Source: Ensifer sp. LC163 (GTDB lineage: Bacteria; Pseudomonadota; Alphaproteobacteria; Rhizobiales; Rhizobiaceae). Taken from it: a stretch of 64,000 nucleotides of DNA. The notes below the pieces were generated by a model. The model saw only the letters and a list, made by a program, of their open reading frames with translations, had not been told where the DNA came from and made no database searches. Shown here in pieces: positions 8,896 through 18,153 of this stretch. A program made the position numbers and the translations under genes. The stretch lies in contig NZ_MBSS01000056.1 of NCBI RefSeq assembly GCF_001695855.1, forward strand, positions 203,977 through 267,976, in the 5' to 3' direction. How positions within the stretch are numbered: the stretch's first letter is position 1; each line of letters opens with the position of its first letter.

Positions 8896-10245
8896 TTACT
8901 GGAGCATCTTGTCGATGAGACCGCGCGGCGGCTGCAACGGACGGGTGTTGCGATGGAGCAGCATGACATGTTCGGCCTCGGAAAGTCCATCCTGCAGCAC
9001 ATCGTCAAGTCGCTCATCCGATCTGGGCAGAAGTGCTGCCTCGTTAGGATAGAGAATGGTAAATTTCTGACGCACGCCGCGCAGCTTCTCCTGGCCGAGC
9101 GCCGTCCAGTCGCCGCCACAGTAGTTGACGAAGGCCTCGCTGGCGACGACGCTATGGGCGTATTTCTTCGTCAGGTTCTGCAGCCGCTGCACTTCGTTGA
9201 CTGCCGAGCCGAAGGCGGAGAACGTCAACCGGTCCCGCAGACCGACATTGCCGAACATCACATTGCCGACATGCAGTCCGACACCATAGCCGATGGGGTC
9301 GCGCCCCTGCTTGCGCCGCTCTGAATTGAGCAGTTCCATGCGGGCGGTCGCGGCGCGAACGGCGCCGAACGCCTCGCGGGCGGCAAACTCGGAAGGCTCC
9401 TTGTGCCGGCCGCAGGGATAGACCGCCAGGAAACCATCGCCGACGAAGCTCAGGATGTGGCCGCCGTTGCGGTTGAACGGTGCGGCGATCGCATCGAAGT
9501 AGCCGTTCAGCGTCTCGATATAGGACTGGCGGCCTTCCTTTTCCGCGAGCATTGTCGAGCGGCGCATATCCGCCATCACGAGGATAGCGCGCACGGTCTC
9601 GCCATCGCCGCGGCGGACCTGACCGCTCATGACGCGCCGGCCGGCGCTCGAGCCGAGATAGGTGGTCAGCATATTGTCGGCGAGCTTGCCGAGAACGGCC
9701 ATCTTGGCCGCGACCGCGAGATGGTTCTGCAGCCGCAGCAGACCGCCGATGACGTCATCGGTGAAGCCGCCATGGCGGTCCGTCGTCCAGGAGCCGACCA
9801 TGCCATGACCGGAATCGGCGCCGAGCGACTGCATGAAGGCGATATAGTCGGTCGCCCCCTGCTCCTTCAGTTCGTCGAAGATCGGGAACTCCGACGGCGT
9901 GTCCTTGTAAAGGCGCCGACGCACATGCTCGAGATTGTTGTTCAGCAGGTAATAGTAGGGGCTGCGCAGGAACCGCTCCGGATTGAGCGCCAGTTCCTCG
10001 TGCCGAAGGCCGCTGACCTCGACACCCTTGCCGCGCACCCAGGTAAAGCCGAGCGCGTCATAGAGCGGATGCAGCATCGAAAAGGAAAGGTGCACGCGCA
10101 TCAGCGGCAGGCCGGCAGCCGCGAGCCGCTCGCAGAAGCCCTTGACGATCGTCTCCAGCGACTCGTCGCTGAGCGACGTCCGCATGAGCCAATCCGCGAC
10201 CTTGTCGATCAGGATTTCAGATACGTTGTCGTTTACCGGGCCCAT
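8896..10245 (-). CDS. Class III adenylate/guanylate cyclase
   Basis: 449-aa soluble protein with an N-terminal sensor-like region (residues 1-200) and a C-terminal class III cyclase domain (about 215-400). Metal-binding aspartates are D226 (MADMRRST) and D270 (FVGDG). The transition-state pair is N350 and R354 (AVNEVQRL). The position usually occupied by the purine-selecting aspartate (IGD-type motif) is Ser347, as in class IIIb enzymes, which carry Thr/Ser there. The domain order with an uncharacterised N-terminus resembles many rhizobial cyclases. The gene runs into the polysaccharide lyase 8 nt downstream. ATG at 10245 follows a GAGGA site. Confidence 0.85.
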   Translation of the reverse strand: MGPVNDNVSEILIDKVADWLMRTSLSDESLETIVKGFCERLAAAGLPLMRVHLSFSMLHPLYDALGFTWVRGKGVEVSGLRHEELALNPERFLRSPYYYLLNNNLEHVRRRLYKDTPSEFPIFDELKEQGATDYIAFMQSLGADSGHGMVGSWTTDRHGGFTDDVIGGLLRLQNHLAVAAKMAVLGKLADNMLTTYLGSSAGRRVMSGQVRRGDGETVRAILVMADMRRSTMLAEKEGRQSYIETLNGYFDAIAAPFNRNGGHILSFVGDGFLAVYPCGRHKEPSEFAAREAFGAVRAATARMELLNSERRKQGRDPIGYGVGLHVGNVMFGNVGLRDRLTFSAFGSAVNEVQRLQNLTKKYAHSVVASEAFVNYCGGDWTALGQEKLRGVRQKFTILYPNEAALLPRSDERLDDVLQDGLSEAEHVMLLHRNTRPLQPPRGLIDKMLQ

Positions 10246-10634
10246 TTCGCGTCCTCACCGTGACAGACAGTCCAGCACCATGCCCTTTTGCGATGGGCAA
10301 ACGGCCCGGCGATGTGTCGGCGTTCGCTCGCGGCGGGTGATGACGATACGTGCCCGTTAAGAAAATGCTCCAACCGATTCCGGCGTCGATGACGTGCAGG
10401 CACCCGGAATGCGGCACTTATATGTTGCAGATATTGATGGCCCTCTGCAATTTCCAGAGGCGAGTGAATTTTTTGTTTCGCGCCGCGCCCACACGAATAT
10501 TTGATGGCCGGCGAATGCACCGCAGTCGGGGGAAGGCGTCGGCGCCATGCTTGACTTGCAGCTTGTTTATATCCAACAAACCACGGCATGTCGCCAGGCT
10601 GGCACGTCCCATTCACAAGAGCTGGAACCGAAAC
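10246..10634. other. Intergenic region between divergent cyclase and UDP-sugar dehydrogenase genes
   Basis: 389 nt containing the divergent promoters of the cyclase (minus) and dehydrogenase (plus) genes. The dehydrogenase frame is open upstream to a GTG at 10350, but the extra 95 residues are Arg/Cys-rich and unlike the family. A TTGACT at 10551 could be a -35 box, but no convincing -10 follows. No other gene or strong palindrome was seen. Confidence 0.5.
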
Positions 10635-11972
10635 TTGACCTCACCCCATCACGAAAGGCTGCTGGCGTCGATCTCGGCGCGCGCCGCCCATGTCGGCGTC
10701 ATCGGACTTGGTTATGTCGGCTTGCCGCTCGCGATCGCGGCGGCGCGCGCCGGCTTTTCGGTGACCGGTTTCGACATCGACCCGGGAAAGATCGTCGCGC
10801 TGGATGCACATAAGTCCTATATCGCGGCCGTACCGGACGCCGTCCTTGCCGAGCAGGCAGCAGCCAACCGTTTCCGCTCCACGACCGATTTCGGACGGCT
10901 CGGCAGTTGCGACGTCATCGTCATTTGCGTGCCGACGCCCCTGACGAAGCATCGCGATCCCGACCTTTCCTTCGTCGAAAAGACGTCGCGCGCTATCGCT
11001 GCAACACTCAGGGGCGGCCAGCTCGTCGTGCTCGAATCGACGACCTATCCGGGAACGACCGACGACGTCGTGCGCACCATCCTCGAGGAGACCGGCCTCA
11101 AATCGGGAACCGACTTCTTTGTCGGCTTTTCGCCCGAGCGTGAGGATCCCGGCAACCCGGTCTACGAGACGACCAGCATCCCGAAAGTCGTGGCCGGCGA
11201 CGGGCCGTTTGCAGCAAGCCTGATGGAACGATTCTATGCCGCGGTGGTCAAAACCGTCGTGCCGGTATCGTCCAACGCTACGGCGGAAGCGGTCAAGTTG
11301 ACGGAGAACATCTTCCGCTCGGTCAACATCGCCCTCGTCAACGAATTGAAGATCGTCTACGAGGCCATGGGCATCGACGTGTGGGAAGTGATCGAGGCGG
11401 CGAAGACCAAGCCGTTCGGCTACATGCCGTTCTATCCCGGACCTGGGCTCGGCGGGCACTGCATCCCGATCGATCCCTTCTACCTCACCTGGAAATCGCG
11501 GGAATACGAACTGCCCACCCGGTTCATCGAACTGGCCGGCGAGATCAACTCGGCAATGCCGCGTCACGTGGTCAGCCGGCTCGCCGAAGCGCTCGACCGT
11601 CACGCGGGCAAGGCGCTTAGCCGATCGAAGATCCTCGTCATCGGCCTTGCCTACAAGAAGAACGTGCCGGACATTCGCGAAAGCCCTTCGCTGAGGTTGA
11701 TCGAACTGATCGAGGAACGCGGCGGCCGTTGCGAATACCACGACCCCTATGTCGCCGAGATCCCGTCTACGCGGGAACATGGTGCCCTGAAAGGCAGACG
11801 GTCCGTGGCGCTCGACGAGCAATCGATCCGGCTGTTCGATGCCGTGCTGGTGGCGACCGATCACGACCGGATCGACTACGCCGCCCTTGCTTCCGCCTCA
11901 GCCCTTATCGTCGATACGCGCAACGTGTTTCATCGCCAGGGCCTGACCGGCGAGCACATCGTCAAGGCCTAG
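10635..11972 (+). CDS. Nucleotide-sugar dehydrogenase, UDP-GlcNAc 6-dehydrogenase (WbpA/TviB) type
   Basis: Cytosolic NAD-dependent enzyme (about 445 aa) that oxidises C6 of a UDP-sugar to a uronic acid. The Rossmann motif VGVIGLGYVGLP lies at residues about 20-31, TTYPGTTDDVV follows, and the catalytic cysteine is near residue 276 in PGPGLGGHCIPIDPFYLTWK. The last motif is the WbpA/TviB form, unlike UDP-glucose dehydrogenases, which use a GGSCFPKD form. The C-terminal nucleotide domain (ILVIGLAYKKNVPDIRESPS) is intact. The start chosen is TTG at 10635, just before the conserved region, with no strong ribosome site. The stop overlaps the convergent DUF3095 stop in one CTAG. It probably supplies a uronic acid for the polysaccharide encoded nearby. 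Confidence 0.85.
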   Translation: MTSPHHERLLASISARAAHVGVIGLGYVGLPLAIAAARAGFSVTGFDIDPGKIVALDAHKSYIAAVPDAVLAEQAAANRFRSTTDFGRLGSCDVIVICVPTPLTKHRDPDLSFVEKTSRAIAATLRGGQLVVLESTTYPGTTDDVVRTILEETGLKSGTDFFVGFSPEREDPGNPVYETTSIPKVVAGDGPFAASLMERFYAAVVKTVVPVSSNATAEAVKLTENIFRSVNIALVNELKIVYEAMGIDVWEVIEAAKTKPFGYMPFYPGPGLGGHCIPIDPFYLTWKSREYELPTRFIELAGEINSAMPRHVVSRLAEALDRHAGKALSRSKILVIGLAYKKNVPDIRESPSLRLIELIEERGGRCEYHDPYVAEIPSTREHGALKGRRSVALDEQSIRLFDAVLVATDHDRIDYAALASASALIVDTRNVFHRQGLTGEHIVKA

Positions 11973-13135
11973 GGTCGGGGCCCAGCCAAGGCCGCCTTCA
12001 GCTTGCTGGCGGCAACCGCATAGCCGCCGGAGGCTCCATCGACGAAGTGCATGTGGTCGCGGCTCATCGGCGTGGGCACGATGCAGGTCATCAATGCGGA
12101 GTCCTGCTGGTGCAGACCGTAGCGGCCGACACCGGCCGCCTCGGCCTGGCGTAGCCGCGCCTCGATCAAGGCGAGGCGCGCTGCGCTGATATCGATCGTC
12201 ATCTTCAGGCCGTCGTCGAATTTGCGAAAATCGGTGTTGTTGGCGAGATCGCGCCGATAGCGGGTCGTATCGAACGTGCCGAGGTTCCAGCCCAGCCGAA
12301 AACAGATAAACAGTGCCAATGTCTGCAACGTGATCCAAAAGCGTGTCAGCTGCCGCCCTCGCAGCGGCGCCCTCGCGCGCGCCTCGGTTTCTATGCCCTG
12401 GGTGGAAAAACGCGGTTCGGGCCCAAGCTCGGGAACGGGATGCGCGTGTCGCTCTTCCCCGTCGGCAAGAGCAACGATGTCGGCGATCAGCGCCTGAAAT
12501 CCCGGTCCGTTCCCTTTTTCGCCGGGCACAGCAATGATCGATGCGATCGAGCCGTGGCGGGACTGGATGGGGTTCCAGCGGCACGAAAGCCCCGTGAGAT
12601 CCGGGCGCGTGCCTGGCGGTGCTGCCTCCACCTGGTAGCGCCCCGCCTTCATGGCTGCTTCCGCCCAGCTTGCGCCGCCGCCGGAAAACATCGCGTAGGA
12701 AACCTCCTCGCTCGCCTTGAAGCGGGCGACGCGCATATCGAGGCCATCCGCCCTGATATCGCTGACCGGCACCAGTGCAGCACGCAATTCAAGCCCCAGT
12801 TCTTCCAGGACCCAGGTCTTCACGGCAGAAAGCGCGTCCTTCGCGCGCTCGGTCATTGACGCCGGCAGAACCGCCAAGGCGCCGTCGCCTCCGAAAACGA
12901 AGGGCATGGACTTTTGGTCGAGCGCGTTCATCAGCGCGGAGATGACGCTTGCACCAGCCATGTTCACGGTCTTGTACCGCCCGTCGGCGATCGCCCCGGT
13001 GGAGTTGACGATATCGGCAAGGGCAAGCATCCAGCCATCGGGCAAGGCGCGATAGTTCGCCTCGTCTGCGACGCCTTCGAACGCATCGAAGAGCGGCACG
13101 CTATCGTAAAACCCTGTTTCACCTGCCTGCGCCAT
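11969..13135 (-). CDS. DUF3095 family protein with cyclase-like motifs
   Basis: 388-aa cytosolic protein of the DUF3095 family, whose function is not established. Residues 38-90 hold two motifs that look like the metal sites of class III cyclases, ADIVNST (D41) and VFGGDGALAV (D84), so the fold may be a diverged cyclase. The downstream catalytic Asn/Arg pair is not evident. A hydrophobic segment (FWITLQTLALFICFRLGW) lies in the C-terminal third. ATG at 13135 follows GGCGGAG by about 7 nt. The frame is open further upstream, but that part is basic and lacks a ribosome site. Its neighbours are a true cyclase 2 kb away and an autotransporter, divergently. Confidence 0.75.
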   Translation of the reverse strand: MAQAGETGFYDSVPLFDAFEGVADEANYRALPDGWMLALADIVNSTGAIADGRYKTVNMAGASVISALMNALDQKSMPFVFGGDGALAVLPASMTERAKDALSAVKTWVLEELGLELRAALVPVSDIRADGLDMRVARFKASEEVSYAMFSGGGASWAEAAMKAGRYQVEAAPPGTRPDLTGLSCRWNPIQSRHGSIASIIAVPGEKGNGPGFQALIADIVALADGEERHAHPVPELGPEPRFSTQGIETEARARAPLRGRQLTRFWITLQTLALFICFRLGWNLGTFDTTRYRRDLANNTDFRKFDDGLKMTIDISAARLALIEARLRQAEAAGVGRYGLHQQDSALMTCIVPTPMSRDHMHFVDGASGGYAVAASKLKAALAGPRP

Positions 13136-13540
13136 GAGTGCTCCGCCCTGCTGACCGCTGGCTTTGTCGATAGACATTCCACGCAAGACCGCAAGAAAAA
13201 GTTTCATGGCACGGCGTCGCATTGAAGAGCCAGACTTGGCATTGGCGAGGCGGTGGGCGACCCCATGTCGCGACGTCGCCAAACGGCTCATCAAGTTGAC
13301 CCGTCTCAATTTGACGCGATTGGCCCAACGAAGCCGCGAGCCACAGCTCATGTGCCGGAAAGGAAAGCATCGACACGCGTCAGGACGTAACGTCCTGGCA
13401 ATAATGATGGACCGTTCAAGCGTTCTCCTAAAATTTGACGGTTGTCAGGTTGCCGTCCGCGTGCCCAATTCCGCTACAACCGGGAAGCAACCAATATCCC
13501 AGCGTACTACCGGGCGCAGTTACGGAAAAGGAGGGCACTT
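13136..13540. other. Divergent intergenic region, DUF3095 / autotransporter
   Basis: 405 nt without a convincing gene. It must hold promoters for both flanking genes. The only clear structure is a 17-bp inverted repeat at 13381-13397. An AAGGAGGG ribosome site lies at its right end, just before the autotransporter ATG. Confidence 0.5.
13381..13397. promoter_or_regulatory. 17-bp perfect inverted repeat, candidate operator
   Basis: CAGGACGT-A-ACGTCCTG is a perfect 8-bp inverted repeat with a single-base centre. It lies 144 nt upstream of the autotransporter start and about 245 nt upstream of the divergent DUF3095 start. The one-base spacer makes it more likely a protein-binding site than a hairpin. 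The cognate regulator is unknown. It is not the same as the GTAAC-type motif found elsewhere in the window. Confidence 0.4.
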
Positions 13541-16186
13541 ATGGACGGTGAAACCGAGAAGTCTGCAGACCATCTCCCCTTCGCTTTTCCGCCCCGCTGT
13601 CGCCCGCAAGCCCCGAAATCTCCGAGCGCCGCGCCGCGCTACTTCGGCCTCCTGGCCTCGACCGCGCTCGGCCTGGTACTGATGCAAGGCTCGCCGGCCA
13701 GTGCTGCCTGCACCTTGACACCAACACCGGGCAACAGCGTTTATGTCTGCGACAGCGGCACATCAGGCAGCCTCACCGACCTCGATGGAAACAATAGCCT
13801 CACGCTTCCCGCCGGTGGCAGCGGTACGATAAACGGCGCTGTCACCTTCGGTGCCGGCACTGATACCGTCGCCATTCACAGCGGCACCATTACCGGCAAC
13901 CTGCAACAGGGTGACGGGATCGATGATTTCACCATGACGGATGGCACGCTCCAATCGCTCGAGCAGGGAGACGGCCTCGACACCTTCTTAATGTCGGGTG
14001 GCCGGATCATCGATTACTTCGAGGCAGGGGACCACGCAATCATGACCGGCGGCCGGATCGGCCGCGTCAACATGCGTCTCGACGACAATTTCTTTGACAT
14101 GTCAGGCGGCGTCATCGACAGGAACCTCGTTACCGGCCTCGGCAACGACACGATCATCCTCTCCGGGGGCACGATTGCTGGCAACATCAGTGTGAGCAGC
14201 GGTACGGACAGTTTGACCGTGACGGGTGGATCCCTCGCTGGCGACGTGTTGATGAGTTTTGGGGCTGATACGTTTACCTGGGATGGCGGCGGCGTCATCC
14301 AGGGAACAGTCGAGCTCGGCGGCGACGACGACACCGCGACGCTCAGCAACCTCACAAGCGCGAACCTCGGCGGCACGGATGCGATCACGGGCGGCCTTGG
14401 CGTTGACAACCTGACGCTGGCGAACGTCACCACGGACGGCGTCGCTCGGCTGCAGAACTGGGAAACCATCGCCGCGACCAGTGGCACTGTGCTGACCTTC
14501 GACGGAACCCTGACGCTTGGCGATAGCGGCACCGGAACGGGAACGCTTGATGTCAGCTCATCCAGCACGCTTCTCGCCGGCGGCACCAACTCCGCAATAT
14601 CGGCTGCCACAGCGGGACAATTCGCAAGTCTCGTCAACAGCGGCAGCATCGACCTCACGAATGGCGGTGCCGGCACGAGCGACACTTTTACCATCAACGG
14701 CAATTACACCGGCAATGGTGGCCTGCTCCTGCTCAACAGCGTACTCGGCACCGATTCTTCGCCATCCGACCGACTGGTCATCTCAGGCGGCACGGCGTCC
14801 GGCACCACCGGCATTGGCATCGTCAACACCGGTGGGAGCGGAGCCGCGACCTTGCTGGACGGCATCCTGGTGGTCGAGCTCACCAATGGTGCGACAGCAA
14901 GCACCGGCGCTTTCGGGCTCAATGGGCGGGTTGCGGCCGGCGCGCATGAATATTTCCTCTTCAAGGGCGGCATTTCGGCCGGCACTGCGGAGAATTTCTA
15001 TCTCCGCTCCACCCTCGTCACACCTCCGGTGGTCCCGCCGCCCGTGATCGTCCCGCCAATGGAGATCGTTCAGCCGCCAGTGACGACACCCGTGCCGGAA
15101 GTCGTCACACCGGACGTCGTAATAGTACCGCCTGGACCAGGCGTTACGCCACCTTCGGAAGATGCCACGCCGGTAGCCCCCGAGGTGGTGGTTGTGTCAA
15201 TAGGCGGCACGCCGACAGCTGTGGAGGTCGTTCCGCTCTACCGCGTTGAAGTTCCTACCTATTCCGCCGTCCCGCCCGTCGCCCAGTATCTCGCCCTATC
15301 CAGCCTCGGCACGTTTCATGAGCGCCGCGGAGATCAAGCGCTGCTCGACGGCGCCGGAGCATTGCCGGCGAGTTGGATGCGCGTCTTCGGTCAGAACGCC
15401 GAGTTCGAATGGGAAGGGACCGTTTCGCCCGGCTTCGACGGCAATTTGTTCGGCTTTCAAGCTGGCCAGGATCTTTTCGCGTGGGAAGGCGAAGGCGGGC
15501 ATCACGATCGTGTCGGTCTGTTGGTCGGATATGCCCGCACAAGCGGCGACATCAAGGGACAGGTGCTCGGCTGGAATAATCTGAGCGTCGGAGAAATCGA
15601 CGTCGACGCAACCAGTATCGGAGGATACTGGACGCATATCGGCCCAAATGACTGGTATCTCGATGCCGTCTTGATGGGAACGCAGTTCGGCGGCGACGCA
15701 ACATCGATCGGGGCGACCGGCATCGAAATCGATGGCACCGGCATAACGGCGTCGCTGGAAGGTGGTTATCCCATTTCGTTGGCCGAGGGATGGACGCTCG
15801 AGCCTCAGGCACAATTGATCTGGCAGCACCTCTCCTTGGACGATCAACGTGACGCATTCTCGGCAGTAAATTTCGACAGCGACGATGCAGTCACGGGGCG
15901 GCTGGGCTTCCGCCTGCAAGGCGACGTTCCGACGGAAACGGCAACGCTTCAGCCCTACATCAAAGCCAATATCTGGCACGGCTTCGATGCGGACCAGCAC
16001 GTCAACTTCGGCACGGATCCCATAGCTACCAAAGTCGGCGGCACCGCTTTGGAAATCGGCGGTGGTCTCGTTGCAAAATTGTCGGAATCGACCAGCCTCT
16101 TCGCGACGGCGGACTACACGACCAACCTCGGCGGAGACAAAACGCAAGTGCTGGAGGGGAATATCGGCATCAGCATAAAATGGTGA
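13541..16186 (+). CDS. Autotransporter with beta-helix passenger and outer-membrane barrel
   Basis: 881-aa type Va secreted protein. It has an extended N-terminus, then a signal peptide (FGLLASTALGLVLMQGSPASA, ending near residue 50). A Gly/Thr/Asp-rich passenger follows, with about ten short repeats (GTITGN, GGTIAGN, GGSLAGD, each about 20-25 aa) typical of a beta-helix. A Pro/Val-rich linker lies at about residues 493-560 and a C-terminal barrel domain of about 280 aa ends in an aromatic (GISIKW). ATG at 13541 sits 6 nt after AAGGAGGG, so the longer open frame from 13442 is rejected. It is complete. Similar rhizobial proteins are surface adhesins or of unknown role. Confidence 0.85.
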   Translation: MDGETEKSADHLPFAFPPRCRPQAPKSPSAAPRYFGLLASTALGLVLMQGSPASAACTLTPTPGNSVYVCDSGTSGSLTDLDGNNSLTLPAGGSGTINGAVTFGAGTDTVAIHSGTITGNLQQGDGIDDFTMTDGTLQSLEQGDGLDTFLMSGGRIIDYFEAGDHAIMTGGRIGRVNMRLDDNFFDMSGGVIDRNLVTGLGNDTIILSGGTIAGNISVSSGTDSLTVTGGSLAGDVLMSFGADTFTWDGGGVIQGTVELGGDDDTATLSNLTSANLGGTDAITGGLGVDNLTLANVTTDGVARLQNWETIAATSGTVLTFDGTLTLGDSGTGTGTLDVSSSSTLLAGGTNSAISAATAGQFASLVNSGSIDLTNGGAGTSDTFTINGNYTGNGGLLLLNSVLGTDSSPSDRLVISGGTASGTTGIGIVNTGGSGAATLLDGILVVELTNGATASTGAFGLNGRVAAGAHEYFLFKGGISAGTAENFYLRSTLVTPPVVPPPVIVPPMEIVQPPVTTPVPEVVTPDVVIVPPGPGVTPPSEDATPVAPEVVVVSIGGTPTAVEVVPLYRVEVPTYSAVPPVAQYLALSSLGTFHERRGDQALLDGAGALPASWMRVFGQNAEFEWEGTVSPGFDGNLFGFQAGQDLFAWEGEGGHHDRVGLLVGYARTSGDIKGQVLGWNNLSVGEIDVDATSIGGYWTHIGPNDWYLDAVLMGTQFGGDATSIGATGIEIDGTGITASLEGGYPISLAEGWTLEPQAQLIWQHLSLDDQRDAFSAVNFDSDDAVTGRLGFRLQGDVPTETATLQPYIKANIWHGFDADQHVNFGTDPIATKVGGTALEIGGGLVAKLSESTSLFATADYTTNLGGDKTQVLEGNIGISIKW

Positions 16187-16565
16187 CATCGTCACCAGAT
16201 CCTGCCGCAAACGTCCTGGGCAGAGGACGAAGCAGCACTTGGTATGTGCCGCTTCACATCCGCTGGCGATTGCAAGAAATCGCCGTGTCAGCTTGAGGAG
16301 GAGCAACAGCTACGACAGCCGCGTGACCGGATAAGCTCCCGAAAAGCCTGACGGTTGTTGCAAAAACGGGCCGTTGGTCGCTGCCTGCGACAAGGCTTCG
16401 GCCCACCCGACGCAACATCAGATATGCCACCGTGATTGTGGGCATTGATAAGGTTAATGTCTAAACAATAACCCTTGGCATTGCAGGGGGGTGGTCATAT
16501 GTGCTTGTCTATTGGTCAGGCGCAAGCAACCAGGCTTGCGCGGGCAGCGTGAAGCCGAAACAGGA
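16187..16565. other. Intergenic region after the autotransporter
   Basis: 379 nt. A short 7-bp inverted repeat spans the autotransporter stop (TGGTGAC-ATC-GTCACCA) but has no T-run. The rest should contain the promoter of the MBL-fold gene. The reading frame of that gene is open back to 16491, but there is no family similarity before 16566. No other feature was seen. Confidence 0.4.
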
Positions 16566-17396
16566 ATGCAAGAAGACAACTTTCGAGTGCGGTTCTGGGG
16601 CGTAAGAGGGAGCTTACCGGTATCCGGTGAGCAGTTCCTGCGCTATGGGGGAAATACATCCTGCATCGAAATTCGATGCGGCAAGGAAGTGTTGCTCTTC
16701 GATGCGGGATCCGGATTGCGCGAAGCCGGCACCTCGCTGATCGCCGAGGGCGTCGACAACTACGACCTCTTCTTCACCCACAGTCACTACGACCACATCA
16801 TCGGCCTTCCCTATTTCAAGCCGATCTACAAGTGTCAGTCGTCCGTGCGGTTCTGGTCGGGACACCTGCACGGCGTGATGACGACCAAGGAAATGATCCG
16901 CGACTTCATGCGGCCACCGTGGTTCCCGGTCGATCCGGACATCTGTCAGGCAAGCCTCGAAGGCGTCGACTTCAAGCCCGGAGACGTGCTGACCCCGCGC
17001 GAGGGCGTGACGATCCGCACGACGAGCCTTACCCACCCCGGCGGTTGCGTCGGCTACCGCGTCGAATGGAACGGCCGTGCCGTTGCGCTCGTCTACGACA
17101 CCGAACATGAACCCGGCGTTCTCGACCCGGCGGTGCTTGAGCTGATCGCCGGCGCCGACATGGTGATCTATGACTGCACTTACCTCGAAAGCGAGATGAC
17201 GCACTATCGCGGCTATGGTCATTCGACCGGGGTCCATGGCTCGCGCCTCGCCATGGCGGCGGGCGTCAAGCGCCTGGCGATGTTCCATCACGATCCCGCT
17301 CGAACAGATGCACAGCTGGACGCAATGGAAGTCGACGTACGATCCATGTTCGCCGGCGCGTTCGCTGCCCGCGACGGACAGATCATCGACCTATGA
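16566..17396 (+). CDS. MBL-fold metallo-hydrolase
   Basis: 276-aa cytosolic metallo-beta-lactamase-fold enzyme. The N-terminus FRVRFWGVRGSLPVSG and RYGGNTSCIEI are characteristic of the PhnP/cyclic-phosphodiesterase-like branch. The metal motif HSHYDH is at residues 72-77 and later ligands are visible in TLTHPGG-like, YDTEH and FHHDP segments. The substrate is probably a cyclic or phosphodiester compound, but no experiment-based name can be given. ATG at 16566 directly follows an AGGA. The 3' end overlaps the convergent deacetylase gene by 14 nt. The presence of a cyclase and DUF3095 upstream makes a cyclic-nucleotide role worth testing. Confidence 0.8.
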   Translation: MQEDNFRVRFWGVRGSLPVSGEQFLRYGGNTSCIEIRCGKEVLLFDAGSGLREAGTSLIAEGVDNYDLFFTHSHYDHIIGLPYFKPIYKCQSSVRFWSGHLHGVMTTKEMIRDFMRPPWFPVDPDICQASLEGVDFKPGDVLTPREGVTIRTTSLTHPGGCVGYRVEWNGRAVALVYDTEHEPGVLDPAVLELIAGADMVIYDCTYLESEMTHYRGYGHSTGVHGSRLAMAAGVKRLAMFHHDPARTDAQLDAMEVDVRSMFAGAFAARDGQIIDL

Positions 17397-18153
17397 GATC
17401 AGACGCCTGACGCCAACGGCAACCGGTATGTCCGGCAGTGACGGTAAAGAGCATTTCAAGGAAATCCCACACGGCCTCGTCATGCACGAGGTGATGAGTC
17501 AGCAGCCCGACCGTGCGGCCCGACTGATCCTCCCGACCCTCAATGTCGCCGCAGACCTGCCGGATGCGCTCGACGATATCGGCGATGATGAGCCTGTGGT
17601 CCCGGCATCCGCGCGTACCGCGCCAATCCATGACATCGACGTGAGTGTTGGCGAGCGGGAACGGCGACGGCTTCTCCGGTCCGAACACCGAGAGGACAGA
17701 AAATCCGATCTCCGGCAATCGCTGCAGCAAGGCGGAGTCGATCCGATTCCAAGGCGGAACGAGCATTGGAACGAAATGTTCGGGAAAAAGCGTTTGCAAA
17801 CGCTCGACCCCGCGGCGCAGTTCATCGAGGATGACGGCGTGCGGCCGATGGGCGCCGAGTTCCTGTTTTTTCTCCTCGGGTGGCGCATGATTGCGGTGCG
17901 CCCAGCCATGGGCCGCCACGCTGATATCGGCAATGCCAGCGACACGCCGTGCCAGCGCGTCGGTAGCCGGCGCAGGCGGCACGGCGAGTGTCACCGGGAT
18001 AGCATGGCTTGCCGCAAGCAAAAGCAGCCGGTCGAGCAGCGCAGTCGGCTCGACGGCGTCGTCATCCCTCAGCCAGAAATCGACCTTTCGTCCCCGCACA
18101 CGAGCGCGGTCGAGTTCATCGACGAGCGATTGCCAGCCAGCATCAACGGTCAA
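17383..18153 (-). CDS. Polysaccharide deacetylase-like protein (NodB fold)
   Basis: 256-aa protein with a NodB-type carbohydrate esterase fold. DFWLRDDDAV (around residue 30) supplies the catalytic/metal aspartates, HGWAHRNH (82-89) the HxxxH-type metal pair, and LVPPWNRID the substrate-groove motif. No signal peptide is visible, so it is cytosolic or membrane-associated. The start is TTG at 18153, overlapping the glycosyltransferase stop as TTGA and preceded by GGAGAAG, so the pair is translationally coupled. Together they probably modify or build a glycan precursor. Confidence 0.78.
   Translation of the reverse strand: MTVDAGWQSLVDELDRARVRGRKVDFWLRDDDAVEPTALLDRLLLLAASHAIPVTLAVPPAPATDALARRVAGIADISVAAHGWAHRNHAPPEEKKQELGAHRPHAVILDELRRGVERLQTLFPEHFVPMLVPPWNRIDSALLQRLPEIGFSVLSVFGPEKPSPFPLANTHVDVMDWRGTRGCRDHRLIIADIVERIRQVCGDIEGREDQSGRTVGLLTHHLVHDEAVWDFLEMLFTVTAGHTGCRWRQASDLIGR

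Noticed and set aside
10350..10634. 95-residue N-terminal extension of the UDP-sugar dehydrogenase
   Set aside because: Begins at GTG, Arg/Cys-rich and unlike the family, with no ribosome site; treated as leader DNA.
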